Origin: Acidimicrobiaceae bacterium | GTDB lineage: Bacteria; Actinomycetota; Acidimicrobiia; Acidimicrobiales; Aldehydirespiratoraceae | DNA length: 64,000 nt | Reading direction: 5' to 3' | NCBI GenBank assembly: GCA_009837445.1 | Contig: VXTM01000009.1 | Location: 85,352-149,351 of the forward strand | The notes under the pieces: model-generated | Databases searched by the model: none | The model's input: the letters and a program-made list of their open reading frames with translations, nothing else | Told to the model about the DNA's origin: nothing | Shown here: positions 9,017 to 17,239 of the stretch, in pieces | How positions within the stretch are numbered: the stretch's first letter is position 1 | Layout of the letters: each line of letters opens with the position of its first letter | Position numbers and translations under genes: made by a program

Positions 9017-10075
9017 ATGAGTCAACGGGTGGGCGACTTCACGGAACTCGGCTTCTACGCGCTGGCTGGCGAACCCGACAGCTCGAGGGACCTGATCGAC
9101 GAGGTCAGGGCAGGCGAAGCGCTGGGCCTCGGGACTGTGTTCATATCGGAGCGCTACAACAAGAAGGAGATCGCCGCGCAGTGCGGGGCGGCGGCCGCAG
9201 TCTCCGAGACGATCACGATCTCGACCGGTGTCACCAACCACAACACCCGTCGCCCGCTGGTAACCGCGGCGTTCGCGCGGACCATGCAGAGCCTGACCGG
9301 TGGCCGATTCGTGCTGGGCATCGGTCGGGGCGTCCCACTGCTGCAGGCCGCGATGGGGGTCAACCGGATCACGACGGCCGAGATGGAGGACTTCACCGGG
9401 CTGATGCGCAGGCTCTTTCGGGGCGAGACCGTGATGAACCACGACGGCCCTGCCGGGCGCTACCCGTACCTGCGCCTCGACTCCTCGCTCGATGAGCACC
9501 TGCCCATGAGTCTCGCCGCCTTCGGCCAGAACACCCTTCGGCTCGCCGGCCGCTGCTTCGACGAGGTGATACTGCACACCTACTTCACGGACGAGACGGT
9601 GGTGCGGTGCGTAGAGGCCGTTCGATCCGCGGCGGAGCGGGCCGGACGCGATCCTTCCGACGTGCGGGTGTGGTCGTGTTTCGCCACCGTCGGCGACCAC
9701 CTGCCCTACGAGGATCGGATGATGAAGACGGTGGGCCGGTTGGCCACCTATCTGCAGGGCTACGGCGAGCTGCTGGTGAGCACCAACCGGTGGGACCCGG
9801 CCGCGCTGCAGCGGTTCCGGGAGCATCCGCTGGTGGCCGGGCACCGGGGTGCCATCGACGCCGGAGCCGGCGTCAAGGAACTGGAGCAGATCGCCGCGGT
9901 GATCCCGTCCGAATGGCTCGCCCCCAGCGCCACCGGCACACCCGAGCAGTGTGCCCGGGCGGTGCGGCGACAGCTCGATTTGGGCTGTGACGGCGTGATC
10001 ATGCACGGAGCCACCCCGGAGGAGCTTGCGCCGGTGATGGCCGCCTACCGCGACCGGGTCGAGTCCCGCGACTGA
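9017..10075 (+). CDS. LLM class F420-dependent oxidoreductase
   Basis: A 352-residue luciferase-like monooxygenase-fold protein. It shows ELGFYALAGE, an EALGLGTVFISER strand-helix unit, GGRFVLGIGRG and a C-terminal LDLGCDGVIMHGATPEEL segment, all usual for F420-dependent members of the family. These enzymes use coenzyme F420 (or FMN) for hydride transfer; the substrate is not predictable. The ATG at 9017 is chosen because GGGAGGTGAG lies directly upstream at 9001-9010. The longer frame from 8888 gives Trp/Pro-rich sequence unlike the family. It is divergent from yibE/F and 20 bp before the next gene. Confidence 0.88.
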   Translation: MSQRVGDFTELGFYALAGEPDSSRDLIDEVRAGEALGLGTVFISERYNKKEIAAQCGAAAAVSETITISTGVTNHNTRRPLVTAAFARTMQSLTGGRFVLGIGRGVPLLQAAMGVNRITTAEMEDFTGLMRRLFRGETVMNHDGPAGRYPYLRLDSSLDEHLPMSLAAFGQNTLRLAGRCFDEVILHTYFTDETVVRCVEAVRSAAERAGRDPSDVRVWSCFATVGDHLPYEDRMMKTVGRLATYLQGYGELLVSTNRWDPAALQRFREHPLVAGHRGAIDAGAGVKELEQIAAVIPSEWLAPSATGTPEQCARAVRRQLDLGCDGVIMHGATPEELAPVMAAYRDRVESRD

Positions 10076-10095
10076 CCCCGCGGGTTGGATCCGTC

Positions 10096-11871
10096 ATGAG
10101 ATGCGGCCTCCCCGCTCGGCCTCGTGGCCGGTCCCGCCCCCGTGCCCCGTGGCGGCGCCCCCGTCTCCGTATCGTGGCTGTTGTGGCCACGGTCGCCGTC
10201 GTGGTCCTCGTAGCGTCAGCCTGCGGATCGGACGAACCGGGCGGCGAGCCTGCTCCGCCCGCGGTGGAGACTCCTATTGAGCCCGAGCTGCCGGCTGATG
10301 GCGAGACGAGCGCGCCGGCCGTCAACAGGACCGATGTTGAGGCCGATCTTGCGGCCAGCGCGGAAGCCGCAGCCGGCATGGAGGACTCTGTTGCGGACTC
10401 GGTTGAGGGAGATCCCTCGGAGCCGGCGGCTCCCGAGCCCGCCGTAGAGGAGCCGGAGGCTGAGGCGCCTGGCGATGAGGCGCCTGGCGATGGGATGCCT
10501 GACGCCGGGTCTGGTGCCGTCGAGGAGACGCCGCCGGACTCCGAGCCTGGTGCCGGCGAGGCCGCTCCTCAGCGACCGCTCGCCTCGGTGCGCCTCGTCA
10601 GCCAGAACATCCTGCATGGGGTGGGATGCGCGGCGGACAGCGACTCCTGCCAGGTGGCCGAGCGGGTGTCGCTGTTCATGGCCCAGCTTGCCGACGCCGG
10701 CTGCCCTGAGCTGGTGTCGATTCAGGAGGCCAACGAGCGGATCGTCGGTCTGGTCTCCGGCGAGGCCGGCGCCTGCGGCTACGAGGTTGTCTGGGACGAC
10801 GATCCCGGCCTCGACCGGGAGGTGGTGCTGACGACGCTGGAGGTGGTCGACTCCCAGCGGCGGGTGCTGGCCGACCGGTTCCGGTCCGCGTACCTGGTGC
10901 GGGTGGCCTCACCGGTCGGGGTGATCGACTTCCTTACCACCCACCTGGCCGCCAGCGCCGACGACCGCGCCTGCAGCCCGGGGCTGTGCCCGCCCCCGTG
11001 CGACCCCGACGGCAGCGTGCGAACCTGCCAGGCCCGCCAGGTCCTGGAGTTCGCTCGGGAGGTCGCGCTGGCCGGGGCCGTGACCGTGGTCGGGGGCGAC
11101 CTGAACGACTCGGCGGGTAGTCCCGCGCTGGCGGTGTTCGGCGATGCCGGGTACGTCGATTCGCACCTGGCTGCGGGGCACGCCGAGTGCGATCCGGTCA
11201 ACGGGACGGGCTGCACGGCGGGGCGGGAGGACACCACCCTGGCCGACATGGCCGACCCGTCGAGCCGCCAGCGCAGCCGTATCGACTACCTGCTGTACTC
11301 GGCTCCGGGCCGGGACTGTTCTGTGGGTGAGGGCACCGGCCTGTTCAACGCCGAGCCCGCGGCCGGAGGCCTCGCCTTCCCGTCCGACCACACCGCGGTT
11401 GCGCTGACGCTGGTGTGCGACGCCGCTCCAGACGACGGGGTAGACGCCGCCACCGCCACCCTGCCCGAGGCTCCGGCGGATCCGGCACCGGTAGAGGGCC
11501 ACCCGATCGACGAGGCCACCGCCCAGGCCATCACGGCCGCGTTCGAGACCTACATGGACGGCTCGATCGAGGACATGGAGTTGCGCATCGACCAGGCCGA
11601 GGACTTCCCCGGCATGCGCGAGGCGGCCCGGCTGATGTTCGAGGCAACCGCGGAGATCGGAGCAGGCGTTCGGGTGCAGGTCGACTCGATCTCCCGCACA
11701 TCGGTCGCCACCGCCCGGATCGTCTATTCGATACTGCTCGACGACCAGGTCATTTTCGATGGCCGGGAGGGCGAGGCGGTCCTGATCGGCGGTCGGTGGC
11801 TCGTCGCCAAGGCCACCTTCTGCGACCTGGCAGCCCTCTCCCCCGTCGCCGAGGACATCACCGTCTGCTAA
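10096..11871 (+). CDS. exported lipoprotein with endonuclease/exonuclease/phosphatase domain
   Basis: A 591-residue protein. An Arg-rich N-terminus and hydrophobic helix end in a lipobox (LVASAC, Cys43). Residues 44-155 are an acidic Pro/Glu/Ala linker. The EEP domain follows at about 158-450, with VRLVSQNILHG, SIQEANER, GGDLNDSAG, RIDYLLYS and FPSDHTAVAL supplying the metal-binding and catalytic Asn, Glu, Asp and His residues. Even-numbered, extracytoplasmic cysteines suggest disulphides. After a second linker, residues about 480-591 form a separate small domain resembling the C-terminal NTF2-like region of secreted mycobacterial MTB12-type antigens. It probably acts on the cell surface as a nuclease or phosphodiesterase; the substrate is unknown. 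Confidence 0.82.
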   Translation: MRCGLPARPRGRSRPRAPWRRPRLRIVAVVATVAVVVLVASACGSDEPGGEPAPPAVETPIEPELPADGETSAPAVNRTDVEADLAASAEAAAGMEDSVADSVEGDPSEPAAPEPAVEEPEAEAPGDEAPGDGMPDAGSGAVEETPPDSEPGAGEAAPQRPLASVRLVSQNILHGVGCAADSDSCQVAERVSLFMAQLADAGCPELVSIQEANERIVGLVSGEAGACGYEVVWDDDPGLDREVVLTTLEVVDSQRRVLADRFRSAYLVRVASPVGVIDFLTTHLAASADDRACSPGLCPPPCDPDGSVRTCQARQVLEFAREVALAGAVTVVGGDLNDSAGSPALAVFGDAGYVDSHLAAGHAECDPVNGTGCTAGREDTTLADMADPSSRQRSRIDYLLYSAPGRDCSVGEGTGLFNAEPAAGGLAFPSDHTAVALTLVCDAAPDDGVDAATATLPEAPADPAPVEGHPIDEATAQAITAAFETYMDGSIEDMELRIDQAEDFPGMREAARLMFEATAEIGAGVRVQVDSISRTSVATARIVYSILLDDQVIFDGREGEAVLIGGRWLVAKATFCDLAALSPVAEDITVC

Positions 11872-11904
11872 CCGGCTTCCGAGGCACGCCAGCCGGCTGA
11901 TATC

Positions 11905-12120
11905 ATGGCTGGGGTGAGTAAGACATCTGTTGAGATCGATCGAGATATCGCTGCGCGGGCGGCCGACATCCTGGGCACTGCAACTCTGCGCGACACGATT
12001 GATGCTGCCCTGAGGGAGATTATCGACGCCAGACGCCGCCTCGAGCTCATCGCGATGCTCTCCGAGCCCGGCCGCTTCGACTTCGGCACGGCCGAGGATG
12101 CCTGGGGCGGAGACGGCTGA
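11905..12120 (+). CDS. vapB: VapB-type antitoxin
   Basis: A 71-residue protein. The N-terminal TSVEIDRDIAARAADILG and RDTIDAALREI pattern is a ribbon-helix-helix DNA-binding unit. The C-terminal tail, rich in acidic and aromatic residues (GRFDFGTAEDAW), fits the segment that blocks the toxin. It ends 2 bp before the PIN-domain gene, the standard VapBC layout. VapB usually represses its own operon, so an operator close to 11880-11905 is expected. GATATC at 11899-11904 lies just before the ATG. Confidence 0.85.
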   Translation: MAGVSKTSVEIDRDIAARAADILGTATLRDTIDAALREIIDARRRLELIAMLSEPGRFDFGTAEDAWGGDG

Positions 12121-12122
12121 GC

Positions 12123-12542
12123 GTGGCTCGGGCGGTGTATCTGGCTGACACCAGCGCATTCAGTCGACTCGACCGCCCCAGCGTTGCGGCTGCATTCGCG
12201 CCACTGGTGGCGAGAAGCCAGGTGGCGCTGTGCGCGCCCGTGGCGTTCGAACTCGGCTTCTCCGCTCGAAACGCAGGCGATCACGATGAGATCATGAGCC
12301 GTGTCGACGCCTTCGAGGCGGCGCCCGTCACCGAGGGCGACCACCGGAGGGCGCTCGAACTGCAGCGTCTCCTGGCCGGACGGGGCCTGCACCGCGCCCT
12401 CTCGCTGGTTGACGCCCTCGTCGCCGCCATCGCGGAGAACCGCAACCTCACGGTGCTGCACTACGACGCCGACTTCGAGACGGTGTCGGAGGTAACCGGC
12501 CAACCCAACCAGTGGATCGTCCCCCGAGGCACAGCCGACTAA
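12123..12542 (+). CDS. vapC: PIN-domain toxin VapC
   Basis: A 139-residue PIN-domain ribonuclease that starts with GTG. The acidic site is visible: Asp9 (LADTSAFSRL), Glu43 (AFELGF), Asp97 (SLVDALVAA) and Asp115/117 (HYDADFE). VapC toxins cut tRNA or rRNA when the antitoxin is lost. It is paired with the antitoxin gene 2 bp upstream. All catalytic residues are kept, so the module is probably active. It sits at the left flank of the restriction and ubiquitin-like island. Confidence 0.9.
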   Translation: MARAVYLADTSAFSRLDRPSVAAAFAPLVARSQVALCAPVAFELGFSARNAGDHDEIMSRVDAFEAAPVTEGDHRRALELQRLLAGRGLHRALSLVDALVAAIAENRNLTVLHYDADFETVSEVTGQPNQWIVPRGTAD

Positions 12543-12675
12543 GCCAAGCCCCTGCAGCGACACGGTCTGCGCAGCCTCGGATCCCCTCCGCCGTTGCCCG
12601 GCCTCCTTCACCCGCTGACCAGGCGGAGCCCTCCTCACGGGTATGGGGTCAGGTCAGGGGCCCTGGGGCCCGGTC

Positions 12676-14160
12676 CTATCCGACTCGAGCGGCGCTGAGC
12701 GCGGCTCGGGCAGCTCGCGGCCCGGACAACCCGGCCGACTCCGCCGCCGCAACCCGCGGCTCGGACAACCCGGCCGACTCCGCCGGCGCGGCCCTGCTCC
12801 GGCTGGGGGCCAGCCCCGCTCGGGCGTCGTTGAGCGCGGCTCGAGCGGCTCGGTGTCCGGACCGCCCGGCCGGTTCGGCCGGCGCCGCTCGCGCACCGCG
12901 GTCGCGGGATCGACCTGGCGTGTCGGCATCCGTGTCTGGGGCCGGGGCGGCCGCGGCGAACAGCGGCACCGCCTCGGGTATGCGAGCCGGGCCGTGATGG
13001 ACCCGGTCGGGGGGCTTGATGGTGCGCAATCCGTCACCCCGACTCGTGATCTGCCAGCCGTGCTCGTGGACCTTGTCGTGGCAGCCCCAGCACAGCGGCA
13101 GCAAGTTGTCGAGGTCCGTGCAGCCACCCAGCGCGAACGGGTCCATGTGGTGGGCCTGGATCTTGAGCCTGTCGGGCTCGCCGCACCCCGCGCAGCCGCC
13201 GTAGAGCGAGAGGAGCGCCTGGAACTGCGAGTCAGTGGCCCGCCGGACGTTCCGGCCCTTCCACATGGGTACGCCCTTGGAGCTGAGCACCAGCGCGAAC
13301 CACGACGACCCGCAAGCCAGCCGCTCAACCACCGATGAGGGGAGCGGTTCGCCGTCAGCGGTAGCCACCATCAGCTTCTCGGCATCAGCATCCAGCCGCG
13401 CCACCAGCGCAATATCAGCGAACGGCCGGCCATCGCCCGCGGTGGTGCTCCCGGCAGTGAGGTTGTCGAGGGCGTCGGCCATGCACTGCTCGGGAGTGGG
13501 CCGTCGCCCGGTGCCGAACTCCTGCCTGTGGGCGTCCCGGAGCCAGCGGGCCTCCCGGTTGAGCCGGTTGGCGATGCGACGACCGGTGACGGGGTCGAAC
13601 TGGCCGCTCAGGTGCATCATCCCGTCGTCTCCGTCCCACATGCGCACGCTTCGACGGGCCCGCTGGCGGCGATACTCGGACTCGCCGCCGTCGCCCTGGC
13701 GGTCTGCGGCCCAGCGTCTGGCCTCCTTGGCGAAGCGCTCCGGCGACAGCGACTCGGCCTTGGACAGTAGATCCGGGTCGCGCTCGACGTCCTCGGCGCT
13801 GGTCTTCTTGAGCGCCTCGGCCAGCCGCCTCGCGTTAGCAGGCGCGACCCGGCCAGACTCGACCGCGTCCCGCACCGCGGGCGCAGCCGCTATCGCCTGT
13901 GCGGTGCTGATGTGCCCGAACGCTTCCTGGCGGGACGCCCCCGTGGTCTCGGCGAGCACATGGGTGCCGCCGTCGCCGTGGCCGCGGCTGGCCGCCACAG
14001 CCGACGCCGCAAACGCCTGGACTGCGTCGAACTTGCCCCGCACCGGACGCGTCGCAGCAAGCACCGAGACCAGTTCCTCCGAGGACGCCCGACCGCGGCG
14101 CAGTTCAGCCAGCAGTTCTGAGACCGCCGCCTCGACCCGCTCGACCAGTTCGATCACCAT
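12676..14160 (-). CDS. DUF222 / HNH endonuclease (13E12-type)
   Basis: About 493 residues from the ATG at 14160. An N-terminal DUF222 helical region (about 1-230) is followed by a C-terminal HNH nuclease: CAGCGEPDRLKIQAHHMDPF, then DNLLPLCWGCHDKVHEHGW, with two zinc CxxC pairs. This domain pair is common in actinobacteria and often multi-copy; its role is unclear. After about residue 400 the protein becomes an Ala/Arg/Pro tail with a 13-residue repeat. The ATG at 14160 is preferred over the codon 12 further upstream because a good promoter -10 lies 6 bp before it, which suggests a leaderless mRNA. Confidence 0.88.
   Translation of the reverse strand: MVIELVERVEAAVSELLAELRRGRASSEELVSVLAATRPVRGKFDAVQAFAASAVAASRGHGDGGTHVLAETTGASRQEAFGHISTAQAIAAAPAVRDAVESGRVAPANARRLAEALKKTSAEDVERDPDLLSKAESLSPERFAKEARRWAADRQGDGGESEYRRQRARRSVRMWDGDDGMMHLSGQFDPVTGRRIANRLNREARWLRDAHRQEFGTGRRPTPEQCMADALDNLTAGSTTAGDGRPFADIALVARLDADAEKLMVATADGEPLPSSVVERLACGSSWFALVLSSKGVPMWKGRNVRRATDSQFQALLSLYGGCAGCGEPDRLKIQAHHMDPFALGGCTDLDNLLPLCWGCHDKVHEHGWQITSRGDGLRTIKPPDRVHHGPARIPEAVPLFAAAAPAPDTDADTPGRSRDRGARAAPAEPAGRSGHRAARAALNDARAGLAPSRSRAAPAESAGLSEPRVAAAESAGLSGPRAARAALSAARVG
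12723..12800. repeat. 39-bp in-frame tandem repeat in the HNH gene tail
   Basis: Two copies of a 39-bp unit begin at 12723 and 12762 (each CGGACAACCCGGCCGACTCC...). A more degenerate echo continues to about 12860. On the minus strand each unit encodes 13 residues of the type AAESAGLSGPRA. The period is a multiple of three and the frame stays open, so it is a coding repeat that probably expands and contracts by slippage or recombination. Confidence 0.75.
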
Positions 14161-14166
14161 GGAGCC

Positions 14167-14196
14167 AGTATCGCACACCCTTGTGACACTTGTCAA
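14167..14196 (-). promoter_or_regulatory. promoter of the HNH gene, probably leaderless
   Basis: On the minus strand TTGACA (14191-14196) is followed after 18 bp by GATACT (14167-14172). The HNH ATG is only 6 bp further on, about where transcription should begin. The -35 is a perfect consensus hexamer and the -10 matches 4 of 6 positions. Confidence 0.55.
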
Positions 14197-14213
14197 GCAT
14201 TTTCATTAATTTT

Positions 14214-14227
14214 CCCTTATCTAAGGG
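14214..14227. promoter_or_regulatory. perfect 14-bp dyad upstream of hsdR and the HNH gene
   Basis: CCCTTA-TC-TAAGGG is a perfect inverted repeat in the 226-bp gap between the divergent HNH and hsdR genes. With a 2-base centre it is better suited to a protein operator than to an RNA hairpin. Further right, a 10-bp direct repeat TGTAGCCGCC occurs at 14294 and 14334. The rest of the gap to 14386 shows no gene. Confidence 0.4.
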
Positions 14228-14386
14228 GGCCTCCCGTTGATTCCGCTCGCCAAAGGCGGGCGTGCTACCACACTGGCTGGCAAACAGCCCGGTTGTAGCC
14301 GCCTACCGAGCCGCCATATCTCGCAACTGACGCTGTAGCCGCCGTTATCGATCACAGCGTGACCCGACGGCATACGATGCCCGCCG

Positions 14387-17239
14387 GTGCCTTCCGCTGA
14401 CGCCTCCGACCCGTCGTCGAAGTATCTCGATCCAGAGCAGCGCGCTCGGATGGAGATCGATGAGCAGCTCGCGGCGTGCGGGTGGGTGGTGCAGGACTAC
14501 AAGCACGCTGCGGTGGCCACCGCGCAGGGCGTGGCGGTGCGGGAGGTGCCGACCGGCGCCGGCCCGGCCGACTACGTGCTGTTCGTAGATCGCCAGGCCG
14601 TCGGGGTGATCGAGGCCAAGAAGGCGGGCAGCACTCTCACCGGTGTGGAGCCCCAGACCCGCAAGTACCAGGTCTCCTCTCCCGACTGGTTGCCCGCGTT
14701 CGAGGTGGACGGGGCGCTGCCGTTCGGTTACGAGTCAACCGGCGCCGAGACCCGCTTCACTTGTGGGCTCGACCCGGTTCCGGCCAGCCGGCGGGTGTTC
14801 ACGTTCCACCGCCCCGAGGCGCTGGCCCACTGGGTTGACGAGCATGTGCGGCTGGGCGACTACAGCACTCTGCGAGCTGGCCTGCCACTGCTGCCTGAAC
14901 TGGAACCCGAAGCGCCCGGGCTGTGGCCGGCGCAGGCCGAGGCGATCCGCAACCTGGAGGAGTCGCTGCGGGAGAACCGTCCTCGGGCACTCATCCAGAT
15001 GGCCACCGGAGCGGGCAAGACGTTCACCGCCGCCAACGTCTGCTACCGGCTGGTGCGCCATGCCGGTGCCCGGCGGATCCTGTTCCTGGTGGACCGGGCC
15101 AACCTCGGCCGCCAGGCGGTCCGGGAGTTCGAGGACTTCACCGTTCCCGACGACCGCCGCAAGTTCACCGAGTTGTACAACGTCCGCCGGCTCGCGACCT
15201 CACGGCTGGATATAGCCGACGAGACGGCCACCAAGGTGCATGTGTCCACCATTCAGCGGCTGTATTCGATCCTGCGGGGCGACGACGACTACGACGAGAG
15301 CCTCGACGAGCAGACCGGTTTCGAGACAGCGCCCGACCAGCCGGTCGAAGTGTCCTACAACCCGAAGGTGCCGATCGAGTTCTACGACTTGATCATCATC
15401 GACGAGTGCCACCGCTCGATCTACGGGGTGTGGCGCCAGGTGCTGGAGTACTTCGACGCCTTCCTGGTGGGGCTCACGGCCACGCCGGGCATCCAGACCT
15501 TCGCCTTCTTCGATCAGAACATGGTGATGGAGTACGGCCACGAGCAGGCGGTGGCCGACCGGGTGAACGTGGACTTCGACGTGTTCCGCATCCGCACCGA
15601 GCTCACCGAGTCCGGCGGCACGGTCCCGGCCGACTTCGTGACCGAGTTCCGCGACCGCGAGACCCGCCGACTCCGCCTGGAGAAGGTCGACGAGGACATC
15701 GACTACAACGCGGCCGAACTGGACCGCAAGGTGGTGGCCCTCGACCAGATCCGCACCGTCGTGCGCACCCTGCGCGAGTCGCTGCCGGCGATCTTCGATG
15801 ACCGTGAGCGCCGCGACGACGGCCTGCTCAAGCACATTCCGAAGACGTTGATCTTCGCCAAGGACGACAGCCACGCCGACGACATCGTCCAGGTCGTGCG
15901 CCAGGAGTTCGGATTGAGCAACGAGGGCGCGGTGAAGATCACCTACAAGTCCGGCGACTCAGGCAACAAGCCCGAGGATCTGCTCCAGTCGTTCCGCACC
16001 AACTACCCGACACGCATCGCAGTGACGGTGGACATGATCGCCACCGGCACCGACGTGAAGCCCATCGAGTGCGTGGTGTTCATGCGCATGGTGCGCAGCC
16101 GCAACTTCTTCGAGCAGATGAAGGGCCGGGGCGTGCGGGTGATCGACAACAACGACCTGCGGGCCGTAACGCCCGACGCCAAGGTCAAGGACCGTTTCGT
16201 GATCGTGGACGCGGTAGGCGTGACCGACGCCGGCTTGCATGACACGGTGCCGCTTGAGCGCAAGAAGGGCGTCAGCTTCGACCGGCTGCTGAACCAGATC
16301 GGCGTCGGCTCCACGGATGAGTCGGTCGTGTCGTCGGTGGCGTCGCGCCTGGCCCGCCTGAACCGCCGAATCACTGCGGAGGACCGGGCCGCCGTCGAGA
16401 AGGTCGCCGGGATCGGACTGGACGACTTGGTCCGCCAGATCACCGATGCACTGGATCCCGACCGCCAACACACCGAGGCCGTAGCCGAGACCGGAACCGA
16501 CGACCCCACCCCCGAACAGGTGAAGGCCACTGCCGAGCGCCTGATCACAGAGGCAGTGCAGCCAATCGCCGGCAACGCCCAACTACGGGAGAAGCTCATC
16601 GACATCCGCCGCAGCTACGAGCAGGTGATGGACACCGCGTCGAAGGACAAGGTGATCTCCGGCGAATACTCGAAAGACGCTGCCGACCGAGCCCGAGCTC
16701 AGACCGAGTCGTTCCGCCAGTTCATCGAGGACCACAAGGACGAGATCACGGCCCTCCAGGTCCTCTACAGCCAGCCCTACGGAGGCGGGCTCACCTACAC
16801 CGACATCAGGGAACTAGCCGAAGCCATAGGCCGACCACCTCACCGCTGGACCCCGGAGGCGCTGTGGCAGACCTACGAGACCCTCGACGCCTCCAAGGTC
16901 AGAGGCTCAGGCCACCGAGTCAGTACCGACCTAGTCAGCCTCGTCCGCCACACCCTCGGCCACACCGACGAACTCATCGCCTACCCCGACCTAGTCAACG
17001 AACGCTTCGAGGCATGGCTCCACCAGCAACAGCAAGCCCTGGGCCGCCACTTCACCGACGAACAGACCGCCTACCTCCACCTCATCAAGGAACACATCGC
17101 CGCCAGCCTCACCGTCGCCCCGGCAGACCTCCAGAACCCACCTTTCAGCACCCACGGCGGCCTCGGCCGTGCCCGCCAACTCTTCGGCAACGACCTGAAC
17201 CCCCTCCTCGAGGAACTAACCCTCGCCCTAGCGGCATGA
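14387..17239 (+). CDS. hsdR: type I restriction enzyme, R subunit
   Basis: A 950-residue motor-nuclease subunit. The PD-(D/E)xK nuclease at the N-terminus is intact: Asp62 (ADYVLF), then Glu76-Ala-Lys78 (VIEAKK). The SF2 translocase follows, with Walker A MATGAGKT (Lys211), DECH at 339-342, LTATPG and MATGTD...EQMKGRGVRV. The C-terminal region (from about 650) resembles the EcoEI-type R C-terminal domain. It cuts unmodified DNA together with HsdM and HsdS. The start is a GTG at 14387. It overlaps hsdS by 4 bp (ATGA). All motifs are intact, so activity is expected. Confidence 0.95.
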   Translation: MPSADASDPSSKYLDPEQRARMEIDEQLAACGWVVQDYKHAAVATAQGVAVREVPTGAGPADYVLFVDRQAVGVIEAKKAGSTLTGVEPQTRKYQVSSPDWLPAFEVDGALPFGYESTGAETRFTCGLDPVPASRRVFTFHRPEALAHWVDEHVRLGDYSTLRAGLPLLPELEPEAPGLWPAQAEAIRNLEESLRENRPRALIQMATGAGKTFTAANVCYRLVRHAGARRILFLVDRANLGRQAVREFEDFTVPDDRRKFTELYNVRRLATSRLDIADETATKVHVSTIQRLYSILRGDDDYDESLDEQTGFETAPDQPVEVSYNPKVPIEFYDLIIIDECHRSIYGVWRQVLEYFDAFLVGLTATPGIQTFAFFDQNMVMEYGHEQAVADRVNVDFDVFRIRTELTESGGTVPADFVTEFRDRETRRLRLEKVDEDIDYNAAELDRKVVALDQIRTVVRTLRESLPAIFDDRERRDDGLLKHIPKTLIFAKDDSHADDIVQVVRQEFGLSNEGAVKITYKSGDSGNKPEDLLQSFRTNYPTRIAVTVDMIATGTDVKPIECVVFMRMVRSRNFFEQMKGRGVRVIDNNDLRAVTPDAKVKDRFVIVDAVGVTDAGLHDTVPLERKKGVSFDRLLNQIGVGSTDESVVSSVASRLARLNRRITAEDRAAVEKVAGIGLDDLVRQITDALDPDRQHTEAVAETGTDDPTPEQVKATAERLITEAVQPIAGNAQLREKLIDIRRSYEQVMDTASKDKVISGEYSKDAADRARAQTESFRQFIEDHKDEITALQVLYSQPYGGGLTYTDIRELAEAIGRPPHRWTPEALWQTYETLDASKVRGSGHRVSTDLVSLVRHTLGHTDELIAYPDLVNERFEAWLHQQQQALGRHFTDEQTAYLHLIKEHIAASLTVAPADLQNPPFSTHGGLGRARQLFGNDLNPLLEELTLALAA

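Noticed and set aside
12690..12860. Repeated segments that look like a small CRISPR array
   Set aside because: The period is 39 bp, the units are in frame with the HNH gene, and there are no distinct spacers or cas genes.
14294..14343. 10-bp direct repeat TGTAGCCGCC (14294 and 14334)
   Set aside because: Too short and too GC-rich to distinguish from chance; recorded only with the neighbouring dyad.
16864..17235. N-terminal extension of the hsdS frame
   Set aside because: It overlaps hsdR in another frame and gives Pro/Arg-rich sequence; the ATGA junction at 17236 is the natural start.
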